A stretch of DNA of 64,000 nucleotides, from positions 76,722-140,721 of the forward strand of contig NZ_BMMU01000007.1 of the NCBI RefSeq assembly GCF_014646095.1. Reading direction: 5' to 3'. This DNA comes from Streptomyces lacrimifluminis (GTDB lineage: Bacteria; Actinomycetota; Actinomycetes; Streptomycetales; Streptomycetaceae). Under the pieces are notes generated by a model. That model saw only the letters and a list, made by a program, of their open reading frames with translations. It was not told where the DNA came from and ran no database searches. The stretch's first letter is position 1, and every line of letters begins with the position of its first letter. The translations under genes and the position numbers were made by a program. Below are positions 44,886 to 53,382 of the stretch, one piece after another.

Positions 44886-45536
44886 ATGCCCGAGCTGGTG
44901 TTCTTCTCCGGAACGATGGACTGCGGGAAGTCGACGCTGGCGCTCCAGATCGGGCACAACCGGTCGGCCCGAGGGCTCCAGGGTGTGATCTTCACGCGCG
45001 ACGACCGGGCGGGGGAGGGCAAGCTCTCCTCGCGGCTGGGGCTGGTGACGGAGGCCGTGGAGGCTACCGTGGGCATGGATCTGCACGCCTATCTGGTCGA
45101 CCAGATGTCCAGGGGCGGCAAGGTCGACTACGTGATCGTGGACGAGGCGCAGTTCCTCGCGCCGCAGCAGATCGACCAGTTGGCGCGGGTGGTGGACGAT
45201 CTGGGGCTGGACGTCTTCGCCTTCGGCATCACCACCGACTTCCGCACGAAGCTCTTCCCGGGCTCCCAACGGCTGATCGAGCTGGCGGACCGGATCGAGA
45301 CCCTCCAGGTGGAGGCGATGTGCTGGTGCGGGGCACGGGCCACGCACAACGCGCGCACCGTGGGAGGCGTGATGGTCGTGGAGGGCGAGCAGGTCGTCGT
45401 CGGTGACGTGAACCGCCCGGCCGAGCAGATCGGCTACGAAGTGCTGTGCCGACGCCACCATCGGCGCCGTATGACGAGCGCCTCCGCACACGCCTCCGTC
45501 ATCTCTCCGGACGTCCTGCCGGTCGGTTCGGCCTGA
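44886..45536 (+). CDS. tdk: Thymidine kinase, type II
   Basis: A 216-residue enzyme that phosphorylates deoxythymidine in the salvage pathway. The P-loop is FFSGTMDCGKSTLALQIG (from residue 6), the DExx-type motif is VIVDEAQFLAPQQI, and the lasso/zinc domain has CWCGARATHNAR and CRRHH. These mark the type II family. The ribosome site is AAAGG about ten bases before ATG 44886. It lies alone, after the phosphatase-like gene and 195 bases before the NlpC/P60-like gene. A C-terminal 20-residue tail is variable. Confidence 0.95.
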   Translation: MPELVFFSGTMDCGKSTLALQIGHNRSARGLQGVIFTRDDRAGEGKLSSRLGLVTEAVEATVGMDLHAYLVDQMSRGGKVDYVIVDEAQFLAPQQIDQLARVVDDLGLDVFAFGITTDFRTKLFPGSQRLIELADRIETLQVEAMCWCGARATHNARTVGGVMVVEGEQVVVGDVNRPAEQIGYEVLCRRHHRRRMTSASAHASVISPDVLPVGSA

Positions 45537-45731
45537 TCCTTTTCCTCGGCGCTGCTTTCCGGCCGTTCTCGGTACGATGAAGGTCACAATAACGTATCGG
45601 GCATTTCGCGCTTCAATCTTCACTTGAAGCACACAAGTTGGCTAAGTTGACCCCCGAACACCTTCCTAAACCTGCTGTCCGCACCTGACAGTTGGCTGGG
45701 GGGACGTACCACGGAAGGAGGCTCGTCCCGC
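45537..45731 (+). promoter_or_regulatory. AT-rich promoter region of the NlpC/P60-like gene
   Basis: This 195-base gap is AT-richer than its surroundings around 45590-45680 (CACAATAACGTATCGGGC, TTCACTTGAAGC) and ends in a GGAAGGAGG ribosome site. A promoter is expected, but I cannot fix its elements. Confidence 0.4.
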
Positions 45732-47102
45732 ATGGCGCCGGAACGAACCCGAGACGATGGGCCGACCCGTGAGGAGGTCCAGCAACGGATCAACAGCCTC
45801 TACGACCAGGCCGAGAGCTTCACCGGGACCTTCAACGCCACCCGCGCGATGAGGCTCGGGATACGCAAGCGCGTCAACCCGGCGCCCGAGCCCGCGCGCA
45901 GGCGCTCCGATCCGTCCCTCGACGAGGTCGCCCGACCGTGGTTCGACGTGGGGCGCGCCCAGTTGGGCCCGACCGTGCCGGCGGTGCTGCCCCCCGACCG
46001 GAGGCCGGCCCGCGCGGCAGAGGTCCGGCCCGCCCGACCCGCGGGCCCGAACGTCGAGCTGGCAGCCCTTCCCGTGGCGGAGCTGACCGGCGGACCTGTC
46101 GCCGCGCTGCCCGTCGGCCCGACGGCCGCGCTGCCGTCCGGGCCCGTGGCCGGACTGCCGCCCGCCCCGGTCGCCGAACTGCCCGCCGCACCCATGGCCG
46201 TACTGCCGGCCGTGCCCGCACCGCGCCAGGAAGCCCTGGGTGGCCTGGACACACTTTCGGCCGGGCCCAGTTGGTTCCCGTCGCCCGACCAGGGCCCCGC
46301 TCCGATCCCGACGGCCGGTTCCCTGCCCGTCGAGGATGCCTGGCGCCTCCCCAACCCCGTGGAACAGGCTCGCCCCCAGCCCGCCGAGGAGTGGCAACTG
46401 CCTCAGCCGGCCGGCCTGAGCGCGGACGCGTTTTTCGACGCCGGCACGCCCCTCTACGCGGGCACGCTCCGCGACGGGGACTACGCCCTCGTCACCGAAC
46501 TCCCCCTCGTCACCGAACCGTTCCCGGTCGCCGACCCCTTCCCCGCGACGGACACGTCCTACGGCACGCACACGCCGCCGCACGGCACGCAGACGTCCTA
46601 CGGAACCCAGACGCCGCCCCACGGCACGCAGACGTCCTACGCCACCGGGACCTACTACTTCGGCACCGAGTCGATTCCGGGTGCCGGGACCGGCGCGAGC
46701 ATCGGCAACGGCCTCGCGTTGGGCCTGGAGCCCGGCGCGAAGGCCGCGAAGGCGGTCGCCTTCGCCCGTGCGCAGATCGGCAGACCGTGCGTATGGGGCG
46801 CGGTCGGGCCGGGCTCGTACGACAACTCCGGTCTCATCCAGGCCGCCTGGAAGGCCGCCGGGGTCGCGCTCCCGCGTTCCGTGCAGGAGCAGGCGAGCGC
46901 CGGTATGGCGATCAACGTCGCCGACGTCCGGCTCGGCGACCTCGTCTTCTTCCACGGCGACGCGGGCCACGTCGGTCACGTGGGCATCTTCGTCGGCGAC
47001 GGAATGATGATGCACGCGCCGAGTCCGGGCGCGAGAGTGCGCGAGGACTCGATCTTCGCGGCCGGCGAGGCGGCGATCCACAGCATCCTGCGGCCCGCGT
47101 AG
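45732..47102 (+). CDS. NlpC/P60-like protein lacking the catalytic cysteine
   Basis: A 456-residue protein with strong GGAAGGAGG before ATG 45732. Residues 1-45 are helical (VQQRINSLYDQAESF), a head typical of Streptomyces NlpC/P60 proteins that lack an obvious signal peptide. A Pro/Ala-rich linker includes a tandem TSYGTQTPPHGTQ repeat (about 277-301). The C-terminal NlpC/P60 domain has GPGSYDNSGLIQAAW, where the catalytic Cys of YDCSGL is Asn365. The preceding PYVWG is PCVWG (Cys353). His416 and later motifs are conserved. It is probably a non-hydrolytic, peptidoglycan-binding or scaffold protein. Confidence 0.85.
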   Translation: MAPERTRDDGPTREEVQQRINSLYDQAESFTGTFNATRAMRLGIRKRVNPAPEPARRRSDPSLDEVARPWFDVGRAQLGPTVPAVLPPDRRPARAAEVRPARPAGPNVELAALPVAELTGGPVAALPVGPTAALPSGPVAGLPPAPVAELPAAPMAVLPAVPAPRQEALGGLDTLSAGPSWFPSPDQGPAPIPTAGSLPVEDAWRLPNPVEQARPQPAEEWQLPQPAGLSADAFFDAGTPLYAGTLRDGDYALVTELPLVTEPFPVADPFPATDTSYGTHTPPHGTQTSYGTQTPPHGTQTSYATGTYYFGTESIPGAGTGASIGNGLALGLEPGAKAAKAVAFARAQIGRPCVWGAVGPGSYDNSGLIQAAWKAAGVALPRSVQEQASAGMAINVADVRLGDLVFFHGDAGHVGHVGIFVGDGMMMHAPSPGARVREDSIFAAGEAAIHSILRPA

Positions 47103-47121
47103 ACGCCCTTCCAGGGGGCCG

Positions 47122-47925
47122 TCAGTGGGCTCCCTGGATCAGCGAGAACATCGCCCCCTCCGGGTCCGTCACCGTCGCCACGCGGCCGTGTGCGCTGTCG
47201 TGCGGGGGCCTGACGACATGACCGCCCAGGTCCACCAGGTGAGTGGTCGCCGCGTCCGTGTCGGCGACCTCGAAGTACGTCATCCAGTGCGGACCCCGGT
47301 CACGGGGCAGGAAGTTGCCCACACCGTGGACGCCGGCGACCGGGCGGCCCTCGACGTGCAGGGTGACGTAGTCGAAGTCCGCCGACACCACGGGTTCTTC
47401 CTCGTACCCGAAGACGGTCCTGTAGAACTTGGCGACACTCGACGAGTCGCGGGTCACCAGCTCGTTCCAGGCGGGGGTGCCGGGGACGCCGGTGATCCCC
47501 GTGCCCAGATGGGCGGCGGTCTGCCAGATGCCGAACACCGCGCCCATCGGGTCGGAGGCGATCGCCAGCCGGCCCGCCTCCGCCGCGTCCAGGGGGCCCA
47601 CGCCCACGGTGCCCCCGGAGTGGCGGACCATCTCCGCCGTGAGGTCCACGTCGTCCGACGCCAGGTACGGCGTCCAGGCGACGGGGAGATGGCGGTCCGG
47701 CGGCAGCTGGCCGATGCCGGCCACCTCCTGACCGTCGAGCAGGGCCCGTACGTACCAGCCGAGCTGCTGAGGGCCCAACTCGAACTCCCAGCCGAACAGA
47801 TCCCCGTAGAAATCCTGGGTCGCTGTCATGCCGTGCACCATCAGACTCACCCAGCAGGGTGTGCCGGGCGCGTGCCGGGGAAGCGCTTCGCTGTTCCGGT
47901 CGGCCGACTCCCGTGCCTCGGTCAT
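47122..47925 (-). CDS. VOC-family protein, two glyoxalase-like domains
   Basis: A 267-residue protein from ATG 47925 with GGAGAGAG upstream. Two similar halves each begin with a match to the VOC fold: PCWVSLMVHGMTATQDFYGD (about 22) and PAWNELVTRDSSSVAKFYRT (about 150), and each ends with DPEGAMF-like or DPMGAVF-like strands. Such two-domain proteins include antibiotic-binding and hydroxylase-like members. The metal ligands of glyoxalase are not clearly kept. The function is unassigned. It converges with the NlpC/P60-like gene. Confidence 0.85.
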   Translation of the reverse strand: MTEARESADRNSEALPRHAPGTPCWVSLMVHGMTATQDFYGDLFGWEFELGPQQLGWYVRALLDGQEVAGIGQLPPDRHLPVAWTPYLASDDVDLTAEMVRHSGGTVGVGPLDAAEAGRLAIASDPMGAVFGIWQTAAHLGTGITGVPGTPAWNELVTRDSSSVAKFYRTVFGYEEEPVVSADFDYVTLHVEGRPVAGVHGVGNFLPRDRGPHWMTYFEVADTDAATTHLVDLGGHVVRPPHDSAHGRVATVTDPEGAMFSLIQGAH

Positions 47926-48305
47926 CGTCACTCTCTCCTCGACCCCTCGCGGTGGCCGTGTCACTTCCGCTGTCCGCCGCGTCGGCGGACCTGCCGCATG
48001 CCGTCGTACGGCGTGCTCCGTTGCGTACGTCGGTCGCGCCGTGCCGTGTTCTCGTGTGCCCGCACGCTCCGTGCCGATGCTCGCACTACCCGCGGTACCG
48101 CGCGCCCGGGCCGCGCCGACTCCGCACGTCCTCGTCATGAGGGTGCCCGAACCGGCGGTTCCCGTCTGTTTCAGCTCAATTGCCGCAAGGTGTCCATCAG
48201 TCGTACAGCATGTGCGCGATCCCGTACACCCCGTGATCGAACCTGTCCGGCGGGAGAGTAGCCCGCCCTGGCCGCCGCGGCCACCCCGTACGCAAGGATG
48301 GAGCC
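47926..48305. other. Divergent promoter region between the VOC and sulfurtransferase genes
   Basis: No gene is supported in these 380 bases; both neighbours must be transcribed from here. Near 48288 AAGGAT lies six bases before the sulfurtransferase ATG, a possible leaderless -10 element. Confidence 0.4.
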
Positions 48306-49157
48306 ATGAACGCCATCATCACCGCACCCGAACTAGTGAACGAGCTGGCCGGTACCGACCCGCCGGTCCTGCTCGACATCCGCTGGCAGCTGAGCATGCC
48401 CGCCGCGGGCGGCGCGGCGCCTTTCGACGGGCCCGCCGAGTATGCCGCCGGGCACCTCCCCGGCGCGGTCTTCGTCGACCTGGACCGGGAGCTCGCCTCG
48501 GCGGCGGGACTGGCCGGCCGGCATCCGCTTCCCGACCCGGAGGTGTTCGGCGCCGCGATGCGCCGCGCGGGCGTCTCGTCCGGAGTCCCGGTCGTCGTGT
48601 ACGACGGTGGACAGGGCTGGGCGGCGGCCCGCGCCTGGTGGCTGTTGCGCTGGACGGGTCACCCGGACGTGCGGGTCCTGGACGGCGGGTTGCCGTCCTG
48701 GGAGGGGGCGCTCGACACGGACGTACCGGCGCCCGCCGAGGGCGACTTCACGCCGGTGCCGGGAGCGGTGGAACTGCTCGACGCAGACGGGGCCGCGGCA
48801 CTGGCCCGCTCCGGGCTGCTGCTCGACGCGCGCGCGGGGGAGCGTTACCGGGGTGAGGTCGAGCCCATCGACAGGGTTGGCGGACACATCCCGGGCGCGG
48901 TCTCGGCACCCACGAACGAGAACGTGGGGGCGGACGGACGGTTCCTGCCCGCGGACGAACTGACGGCCCGTTTCAAGACCCTGGGCGCGGCGGACGCCAC
49001 CGCGGTGGGCGTGTACTGCGGATCGGGCGTCTCGGGCGCCCATGAGGTCCTGGCCCTGGCGGTCGCGGGCATTCCGGCCGCGCTGTACGTCGGGTCGTGG
49101 TCGGAATGGTCGCAGGATCCGACGCGGCCGGTGGCCGTGGGCCCGGACCCGCAGTAG
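48306..49157 (+). CDS. sseA: Thiosulfate/3-mercaptopyruvate sulfurtransferase (rhodanese, SseA type)
   Basis: A 283-residue tandem rhodanese. The N-terminal inactive domain contains VLLDIRWQL and HLPGAVFVDLDREL. The C-terminal domain has LLDARAGERYRGEVEPID, HIPGAVSAPTNENVGADGRF and the active-site loop YCGSGVSGAHEVLALAVAGI with the persulfide-forming Cys. The CGSGVSA-like loop favours 3-mercaptopyruvate as donor. These enzymes move sulfur to cyanide, thiols or biosynthetic acceptors in the cytoplasm. It stands alone, with a strong hairpin terminator after it. Confidence 0.93.
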   Translation: MNAIITAPELVNELAGTDPPVLLDIRWQLSMPAAGGAAPFDGPAEYAAGHLPGAVFVDLDRELASAAGLAGRHPLPDPEVFGAAMRRAGVSSGVPVVVYDGGQGWAAARAWWLLRWTGHPDVRVLDGGLPSWEGALDTDVPAPAEGDFTPVPGAVELLDADGAAALARSGLLLDARAGERYRGEVEPIDRVGGHIPGAVSAPTNENVGADGRFLPADELTARFKTLGAADATAVGVYCGSGVSGAHEVLALAVAGIPAALYVGSWSEWSQDPTRPVAVGPDPQ

Positions 49158-49171
49158 CCCGACAGTTCCAT

Positions 49172-49197
49172 GCCCCCCGTTCGGCTGAACGGGGGGC
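49172..49197. terminator. Terminator between sseA and sepH
   Basis: GCCCCCCGTTC (49172-49182) pairs perfectly with GAACGGGGGGC (49187-49197) over a 4-base loop, between two convergent genes. Confidence 0.87.
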
Positions 49198-49213
49198 GCG
49201 CAGCGGCCCGGTA

Positions 49214-49244
49214 AGGGGCGCGGGGAACTGCGCGACCAGCCCCC
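49214..49244. repeat. Dispersed Streptomyces intergenic repeat, copy 1
   Basis: AGGGGCGCGGGGAACTGC followed by GCGACCAGCCCCC matches, in reverse orientation, a segment at 62276-62308. The 18-base core is identical in both. From general knowledge, this motif recurs in many Streptomyces genomes between convergent genes or after terminators; its function is unknown. Confidence 0.7.
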
Positions 49245-49281
49245 ACTCACCCGCAGGAAACGAACCGCCTGACCAGCGGAG

Positions 49282-50307
49282 CTACTCCTTGTTCTTCCGG
49301 CGTGTGCCGAACACGATCTCGTCCCAGCTCGGTACAGCCGCTCTGCGGCCGGGACGGACGCCGTCCGCCTCGGCCTGGCGGTCGGTGGCGCCGACCAGGC
49401 GGTCGCGGTGGGCGCCGACCGAACGGGGCATGAGCACGTCCGCGTACGCGGAACCGGCCGAGGCCGCGGGAGCCGGGGGCTCCTCCAGCTCGGGTTCGGG
49501 CGCCGGTTCCTCCGGGGCTTCCGTGGAGGAGGGTCGTTCCGGCACGACCATGTCGCCGCGGAAACTCGGTACCGCTTCCAGGAGGCTCGTCAGCGAGTCA
49601 CGCTCGCTCGCGCTCACGCCCTCCTCGGTGAGCTCGGACGACGGCGCGGGCAGGACCGGACGGTCCAGCGGGCGGTCGCGCGGCAGCCGGGCGATGCGCG
49701 GTACGAACGGGAAACTGGGCTCGGGCGCGGCGAGGTCGTCCGACTCGCCGATCAGCGAGCGGGCCTCCTCGTCGACGGCCTGTACGAGCCGCCTGGGCGG
49801 GTCGTACGTCCAGCTCGCCGAGTGAGGTTCGCCGGCCACCAGGTAGACCAGCAGGACTTCCCAGGTGCCGTCGTCACGGCGCCAGGAGTCCCACTGGACG
49901 GTGTCCTTCTCGGCGCCACGGATCGTCAGCCGCTCCTGCACGGCCTCGCCGAGCTGTGGACCGGCGTTCTCACCGGGCCGACGGACCGGAGTCTTCCGGG
50001 CCCGCTCGGCCATGAAGGCTCGCTCGGCCAGCACGGGGCCCTCGAAGCGGCGTACGCGGTCCACCGGGATTCCGGCGAGCTGCGCCACCTCTTCCGCGGA
50101 CGCGCCGGCACGTATGCGTGCCTGGATGTCGCGGGGGCGGAGATGACTCTCCACCTCGATCTCGATCTGGCCGAGGCGGGGACGGTCGCCGCGTACGGCG
50201 GCGCGCAGACGCTCATCGATCGGAAGCGTGTACTCCGTGCTGTCCGCAGCCTTCAGCACCAGCCGTGTGCCGTCGTTAGAGACGGCCACGACACGCAGTT
50301 CGGGCAT
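49282..50307 (-). CDS. sepH: SepH, FtsZ-associated cell-division regulator (DUF3071)
   Basis: A 341-residue protein from ATG 50307 with GGGAGG before it. The N-terminal 160 residues are DUF3071: MPELRVVAVSNDGTRLVLKA, then a helix-turn-helix (ASAEEVAQLAGIPVDRVRRF) and VQWDSWRRDDGTWEVLLVYL. From about 190 the protein is acidic, Pro-rich and disordered, ending with VPSWDEIVFGTRRKNKE. SepH binds FtsZ and stimulates filament assembly in Streptomyces and mycobacteria. The identification rests on the DUF3071 sequence and the conserved C-terminal tag. It is monocistronic. Confidence 0.93.
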   Translation of the reverse strand: MPELRVVAVSNDGTRLVLKAADSTEYTLPIDERLRAAVRGDRPRLGQIEIEVESHLRPRDIQARIRAGASAEEVAQLAGIPVDRVRRFEGPVLAERAFMAERARKTPVRRPGENAGPQLGEAVQERLTIRGAEKDTVQWDSWRRDDGTWEVLLVYLVAGEPHSASWTYDPPRRLVQAVDEEARSLIGESDDLAAPEPSFPFVPRIARLPRDRPLDRPVLPAPSSELTEEGVSASERDSLTSLLEAVPSFRGDMVVPERPSSTEAPEEPAPEPELEEPPAPAASAGSAYADVLMPRSVGAHRDRLVGATDRQAEADGVRPGRRAAVPSWDEIVFGTRRKNKE

Positions 50308-50713
50308 GGGGACCTCCCGGGTGGTGCCTGCCGACGTCACGTGCGTCGCTGCTTCCGCTAGTCGAGTGTGGCCTGCCCGGGTGCAGCCTGCCACAACCTT
50401 GCCGAGTTGCCCGGCGTGTCGGGCGGGTGCCCGGGATCGCCGTTATGTCACGGTTATCTATTCGCAACGCTAAGTGACAAACTCCGTCACCCTGTGCGAC
50501 GAGCCCCCTCTTGGCGATCCTGGAAGGCCCCGGACGCCCAGGCGGGAGACCGGACCCAGGGCTCGCAACAGTACTCCATTTGGGCCACGTGCGTGGATTG
50601 GCACGCCACCCAATTCCTGCCGGGGAGTGCGAGTTGGCCGATCTCCCGCCGGTTCTGTGACCTCGGACGCAGCACAGTTCACGTAAACATCGGAAACGGA
50701 ACCAATTGCTTCG
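50308..50713. other. Intergenic region upstream of sepH
   Basis: The 406 bases contain the sepH promoter region on the minus strand and the region past the oxidase stop. I see no gene, tRNA or repeat. GTTATCTATTCGCAAC near 50452 is AT-richer than its surroundings. Confidence 0.4.
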
Positions 50714-52033
50714 CTACGCCCCGAGAACCCGTCGCAAGTAGTCGTTCTGGAACAGGCGTTCAGGGTCGAGGCGGTCCCGCAGGGCGGTGAACTCCCCGAA
50801 GCGGGGGTAGACCCCGGCGAAGTACCCGGCGTCCCGCGTGTGGACCTTGCCCCAGTGCGGACGTCCCTCGTGCGCCGTGAAGATGCGCTCGGCGGCGGTG
50901 AAGTACGCCTGGTAGGGCGTCCCGCGGAACATGTGGACGGCGACGTAGGCACTGTCGCGGCCCGATGCCGTGGAGAGCGTGATGTCGTCCGCGGGGGCCG
51001 TGCGCACCTCCACGGGGAAGCTGATCCGCATGCCCGACCGGTCGACCATCGCCTTGAGTTCGCGCAGCGTCGCCACCAGGGCCTCGCGCGGAACGGCGTA
51101 CTCCATCTCCACGAAGCGCACCCGGCGCGGCGACGTGTAGACCTTGTACGGGATGTCGGTGTAGGTCCGCGCGGACAGGGCCTTGCTGGAGATCTGCGCG
51201 ATCGCCGGGATCGTGGCGGGCACGGTGCGGCCGACCAACTGGGCCGCCTGGAAGACGCCGTTGGAGAGGAACTCGTCCTCGATCCAGCCGCTGATCCGGC
51301 TGACCGGCTTCTCGGGGCCGGCGCTGCGGTTGTTGCGCTTGGTGTTGGTGTTTCCGGTGTGCGGGAACCAGTAGAACTCGAAGTGCTCGTTCTCGGCCCA
51401 GAGTTCGTCGAAGGCGCTGGTGACCCTGTCGAAGGTCATCGGCTCCTCGCGGGCGGTGAGCAGGAAGAGAGGCTCCACGGCGAAGGTGATCGCCGTGATG
51501 ATCCCCAGGGCGCCGATGCCGACCCGGGCCGCGGCGAAGACCTCCGGGTTCTCCTTCTCGGAACAGACGAGCAGGGAACCGTCCGCCGTCACCAGCTCAA
51601 GTCCCTTGATCTGGGCGGCTATCGAGCCCGACTCGCGGCCCGTGCCGTGGGTGCCGGTGCTGGCGGCGCCCGAGACCGTCTGCTCCATGATGTCGCCCAT
51701 GTTCGTGAGCGAGAGACCCTCGCGGGCGAGAGCCATGTTGAGTCTCTTGAGCGGAGTGCCCGCCTCGACCGTGACCGTCATGTTCTCGCGGTCAACGTTG
51801 CGGATGCCGGTCAACAGTTGAGGGCGGATCAACACCCCGTCGGTGGCGGCGGTCGCCGTGAAGGAGTGCCCCGTGCCCACGGCCTTCACCTTCAGGCCGT
51901 CCGCGGCTGCCTCCCGCACGGCCGCGGACAGTTCCTCCACGGAAGCGGGCGTGACCTCCCGGGCGGGCCGGGCGGTGACGTTGCCCGCCCAGTTACGCCA
52001 CGTGCCGCTCTTGCCGCTCACTGTGCTGTTCAA
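50714..52033 (-). CDS. D-arabinono-1,4-lactone/alditol oxidase family flavoprotein
   Basis: A 439-residue oxidase starting at TTG 52033 with GGGGAGG six bases upstream. The N-terminal FAD-binding domain has VKAVGTGHSFTATAATDGVL and GTHGTGRESGSIAAQIKGLE. The C-terminal domain (ALO) ends with EGRPHWGKVHTRD, the HW-x-K motif of the family. No His for covalent FAD attachment upstream can be confirmed beyond GHS. It oxidises a sugar lactone or alditol with oxygen. Its start lies within the last 41 bases of the MFS transporter gene, so translation is coupled. Confidence 0.9.
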   Translation of the reverse strand: MNSTVSGKSGTWRNWAGNVTARPAREVTPASVEELSAAVREAAADGLKVKAVGTGHSFTATAATDGVLIRPQLLTGIRNVDRENMTVTVEAGTPLKRLNMALAREGLSLTNMGDIMEQTVSGAASTGTHGTGRESGSIAAQIKGLELVTADGSLLVCSEKENPEVFAAARVGIGALGIITAITFAVEPLFLLTAREEPMTFDRVTSAFDELWAENEHFEFYWFPHTGNTNTKRNNRSAGPEKPVSRISGWIEDEFLSNGVFQAAQLVGRTVPATIPAIAQISSKALSARTYTDIPYKVYTSPRRVRFVEMEYAVPREALVATLRELKAMVDRSGMRISFPVEVRTAPADDITLSTASGRDSAYVAVHMFRGTPYQAYFTAAERIFTAHEGRPHWGKVHTRDAGYFAGVYPRFGEFTALRDRLDPERLFQNDYLRRVLGA

Positions 52034-53231
52034 CGGTGCCTCCCCGACACGGAGCCGGCCTGTTCAGCCGGCGGTACCCGAGGAAACCGACCGCGACCGC
52101 GACGGCCCCGGACGCCACCGGAACCCCGTACCCGGCGCTCGCACCGGCGGCGTCGATCACCCAGCCGGACACGGAGGAGCCGAGCGCGACACCGACCGCG
52201 AGCCCGGTGCTCACCCAGGTCATGCCCTCGGTCAATTGCGCGCGTGGTACGTGCTGTTCGATGAGGGACATCGTCGTGATCATCGTGGGAGCGATGGACA
52301 GACCCGCAACGAACAGCGCCACGGCCAGAGACGGCAGGTTTCCGACCAGTAGGAGGGGGATCATACTCACGGCCATCGCACATACGCCCAGCAACCACCG
52401 ACGTTCCGGGGCTCCCGGCAGGTGCAGCAGCCCGAACACGACACCTGCCGCGCAGGAGCCCGCCGCGTAGAGGGCCAGCACGACGCTCGCGGCGCCCTTG
52501 TGTCCCTGTTCCTCGGCGAAGGCGACGGTCACCACGTCGACGGCCCCGAAGATCGCCCCGGTCGCCGCGAAGGTGACCGCCAGAACCTGGAGGCCGGGGG
52601 AGCGCAGCGCCGACCCGCCCTTGTGCTGAGCGAGCGGATGCGGCTTCGGCTCGGTGTCTCGCTGGGACGTCAGCCAGAAAACGCCGACCGCCAGGAAACA
52701 GGCGGCGAGCAGCGGTCCCGCCTCCGGGAACCACGCCGTGGACAGACCGATCGAGAGGATCGGCCCGAAGATGAAGCAGACCTCGTCCACCACCGACTCG
52801 AAGGAGTACGCGGTGTGCAGCTGCGGGGTGTCCCGGTAGACGGCCGCCCAGCGCGCCCGGGTCATCGCGCCGACACTCGGTACGCAGCCGATACCGGCGC
52901 TGCAGACGAACAGCACCCAGTCCGGCCACCCGAAGTGCGCGGCGAACAGCAGCCCGGCCGAGGCCAGCAGGGCGCAGAGCGTCGCGGGACGCAGCACACG
53001 GCGCTGCCCGTACCGGTCGACCAGCCGCGAGACCTGCGGGCCCGCCACCGCGGCGGCCAGGGCGATGGTCGCCGAGAGCGCGCCCGCGAGGCCGTACCGG
53101 CCGGTGAGCTGGGAGACCATCGTGACCACGCCGATGCCCATCATCGACAGCGGCATCCGGCCGAGGAACCCCGCGGCGGTGAAGCGCCTGGAGCCGGGGG
53201 CGGCGAACAGGGCGCGGTAGGGGCTGGGCAC
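51993..53231 (-). CDS. MFS transporter
   Basis: A 412-residue protein from GTG 53231 with about 12 membrane helices. The loop after helix 2 reads VSRLVDRYGQRRVLRPA, the MFS motif A. Central loop residues (SQRDTEPKPHPLAQHKGG) separate the halves. Helix 4 contains GCVPSVGAMTRARWAAVYRD. The C-terminal half repeats the pattern (LIEQHVPRAQLTEGMTW). The substrate is unknown. It overlaps the downstream oxidase gene by 41 bases, suggesting import or export of the oxidase's sugar-type substrate or product. Confidence 0.88.
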   Translation of the reverse strand: MPSPYRALFAAPGSRRFTAAGFLGRMPLSMMGIGVVTMVSQLTGRYGLAGALSATIALAAAVAGPQVSRLVDRYGQRRVLRPATLCALLASAGLLFAAHFGWPDWVLFVCSAGIGCVPSVGAMTRARWAAVYRDTPQLHTAYSFESVVDEVCFIFGPILSIGLSTAWFPEAGPLLAACFLAVGVFWLTSQRDTEPKPHPLAQHKGGSALRSPGLQVLAVTFAATGAIFGAVDVVTVAFAEEQGHKGAASVVLALYAAGSCAAGVVFGLLHLPGAPERRWLLGVCAMAVSMIPLLLVGNLPSLAVALFVAGLSIAPTMITTMSLIEQHVPRAQLTEGMTWVSTGLAVGVALGSSVSGWVIDAAGASAGYGVPVASGAVAVAVGFLGYRRLNRPAPCRGGTVEQHSERQERHVA

Positions 53232-53382
53232 GGGAGTCTCCGGTCGATCCGGTAGGGCGTGACGGATACGGGGGTAAGGCGTGAAGGGAGCCGTTACAGC
53301 TTACGAGTCGGGTGGCGTCCGACGCACTCCCGGGGACGGGCCGGGATCCCGCCCGTCGGAGGGGGGTGGCAGGATCGGAACC

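Noticed and set aside
46560..46640. Repeated ACGGCACGCAGACGTCCTACG units as a CRISPR-like or satellite array
   Set aside because: The units are in frame and encode the TSYGTQTPPHGTQ linker repeat of the NlpC/P60-like protein.
50308..50713. tRNA or small RNA gene in the sepH upstream gap
   Set aside because: No cloverleaf arms, T-loop GGTTCGA-type sequence with pairing stems, or CCA-type end could be assembled.
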